A stretch of 64,000 nt of DNA from Anaerolineae bacterium. Lineage in GTDB: Bacteria; Chloroflexota; Anaerolineae; Anaerolineales; Anaerolineaceae. Under the pieces are notes generated by a model, which saw only the letters and a program-made list of their open reading frames with translations, was not told the DNA's origin and did no database searches. The position numbers and the translations under genes are program-made. Positions 63,209 to 64,000 of this stretch are shown here, piece after piece (position 1 is the first letter of the stretch; each line of letters starts with the position of its first letter). The DNA lies in the NCBI GenBank assembly GCA_013314735.1, contig JABUFD010000009.1, forward strand, positions 31,778-95,777. Reading direction: 5' to 3'.

Positions 63209-63637
63209 TTACCCCGGCTGGATCAGCCCCATCGACATCGCCCGGCTGACGGTCTGGGCGCGGGTGTAGGTGCCAAAGCGTTCCTTGCTGGCCTGGATGT
63301 GCGCCATCACCGTGCGCTGGCTGATCTTGAGCTTGTAGGCGATCTGCTTGGTGGTGAGGCCTTCCGCCAGTGCCTGGAGCACTTCCTTCTGGCGCGGGCT
63401 GAGGTCAAGGTTCTCATCCTCCTGCGGGTGCACCTTCCATTGATAATCCTTGGGCAGCAGCACCACGAAGTTGGGCATGTGCAGCATGCACATCTCGGAC
63501 ATGTCCACGTGGGCGGGGTTTTCCGCCGGCGGCGCCCAATCGCCCGATTCCAGTGCCTCGGCGATGGAACTGCAGCTTTCCGCCACGTTGAAAATGGTCA
63601 TTTTCTTCTGGTCTTCCAACACAATCACCTGGGTCAT
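63209..63637 (-). CDS. LuxR-type regulator, GerE DNA-binding domain
   Basis: A 142-aa protein. Residues 78-140 are a LuxR/GerE helix-turn-helix (LSPRQKEVLQALAEGLTTKQ, then ISQRTVMAHIQASKERFG). The first 75 residues are not a full receiver domain and I do not recognise them; conserved-looking Cys22, Cys50 and His53 could form a small sensor. GGGAG lies 9 nt before the ATG at 63637. A consensus promoter drives it. Its target is unknown. Confidence 0.85.
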   Translation of the reverse strand: MTQVIVLEDQKKMTIFNVAESCSSIAEALESGDWAPPAENPAHVDMSEMCMLHMPNFVVLLPKDYQWKVHPQEDENLDLSPRQKEVLQALAEGLTTKQIAYKLKISQRTVMAHIQASKERFGTYTRAQTVSRAMSMGLIQPG

Positions 63638-63707
63638 CTCGTATTCTCCCTTGAACAAAAGCAGTGAACAGCGCCGTGAAACGGCTATAAATAGAAAATA
63701 TGTTCTA

Positions 63708-63737
63708 ATTATAGCAAAGCAATGCATCTTTTGTCAA
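63708..63737 (-). promoter_or_regulatory. Consensus sigma-70-type promoter of the luxR-type gene
   Basis: Minus-strand TTGACA (63732-63737), 18-bp spacer, TATAAT (63708-63713). Both hexamers match consensus fully. The rest of 63738-63909 holds repeat fragments and no gene. Confidence 0.85.
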
Positions 63738-63909
63738 GTCATAAATTGACAATTGGCAGGGCTTTAACATTCTCGCAATGGTTCGTGAAAAGCCAGGGCA
63801 GTGCAACTGGCATACCATTACGGGCACAACTACACGCGAGCATGACTGTGTTCCTGTTCCTGAGCCAGTCGAAGGGGAACCCCCACCCCGCCCCTCCCCC
63901 AGGCGGAAA

Positions 63910-64000
63910 TGGAATAGTACAAAAAAAGTAGACACGATTAATGTCGTGAAGAGAGTTCAAATTCAACCGGGCTGGCATAGCCCAACGACGAATGAAGCCT
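63910..64000 (-). mobile_element. Right end of an IS3-family insertion sequence, cut by the window edge
   Basis: Reading leftward from the edge, the transposase C-terminus is followed by GTGTCTACTTTTTTTGTAC and a boundary ending ..CCA near 63910, as expected for an IS3-group terminal repeat (TG..CA ends). The exact end cannot be fixed without the other copy. Confidence 0.6.
63938..64000 (-). CDS. IS3-family transposase OrfB, C-terminal fragment (partial at edge)
   Basis: The last 20 codons read RLHSSLGYASPVEFELSSRH and stop. RLHSSLGY-x-SPxEFE is the characteristic C-terminus of the integrase-core (DDE) transposase of IS3/IS150-type elements. The rest of the gene lies beyond the window edge, so it is partial here, not necessarily broken. 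Confidence 0.85.
   Translation of the reverse strand, partial: RLHSSLGYASPVEFELSSRH

Overview
The window is GC-rich (mosaic, with a few AT-rich islands) and reads as a chromosomal segment of an anaerobic or facultative heterotroph, most likely a member of Chloroflexota (Anaerolineae-like). This placement is inference. It rests on Thr/Pro-rich lipoproteins with SH3-like tails, several uroporphyrinogen-decarboxylase-fold (URO-D) paralogues next to glycoside metabolism, an AsrABC sulfite reductase, abundant intergenic palindromes and high GC. No rRNA or tRNA gene was found. About 45 complete protein genes and one edge-truncated transposase fragment are supported.

Layout. 0.2-7.6 kb: a RIC-type di-iron repair protein diverges from a compact operon made of a Fe/corrinoid/heme-type ABC importer, a formate/nitrite-family channel and the anaerobic sulfite reductase asrABC. 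A perfect CRP/FNR-type palindrome lies between them. 7.7-19.2 kb: carbohydrate and secreted-protein block (GH38 alpha-mannosidase, secreted zinc metallopeptidase, MFS permease, lipoprotein alpha-amylase, cytoplasmic alpha-glucosidase). 19.6-25.1 kb: a URO-D-fold protein, groES-groEL under a perfect CIRCE operator, an AT-rich YbjQ-domain gene, and a CRISPR array of 11 repeats and 10 spacers with no cas genes in view. 25.1-32.9 kb: an AraC regulator diverging from a five-gene operon (URO-D fold, Gfo/Idh oxidoreductase, cytosolic FG-GAP propeller, GH4 glycosidase, nitroreductase), converging with a third URO-D-fold gene. 33.3-42.7 kb: oxidative half of the TCA cycle (PEPCK-like DUF4914 protein, citrate synthase, IclR regulator, isocitrate dehydrogenase, aconitase) plus an alpha/beta hydrolase. 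42.7-48.5 kb: pyrophosphatase, lipoprotein metallophosphatase, a candidate non-coding RNA, a fourth URO-D-fold protein and an orphan peptide/sugar-type binding lipoprotein. 49.5-56.5 kb: two overlapping glycosyltransferases and a Type III restriction-modification pair. 57-64 kb: a MoxR/DUF58/DUF4129 operon, an SH3-like lipoprotein, a LuxR-type regulator and the end of an IS3-family insertion sequence.

The most unusual feature is a family of tandem repeats with an exact 159-bp period at four intergenic loci (10.9, 32.9, 48.9 and 61.6 kb). Each unit carries a 16-bp inverted repeat around a 32-nt loop. A single diverged copy at 63.0 kb keeps the hairpin although its arm sequence has changed, with compensating changes on both sides. 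Other signals worth checking are a promoter- and terminator-bounded stretch of about 200 nt without a gene (45.1-45.3 kb), five genes with the same TACAAT hexamer 5-10 nt before the ATG (leaderless transcription), four URO-D-fold paralogues with four different versions of the metal/substrate motif, and an isocitrate dehydrogenase that has lost the classical NADP-specificity residues.
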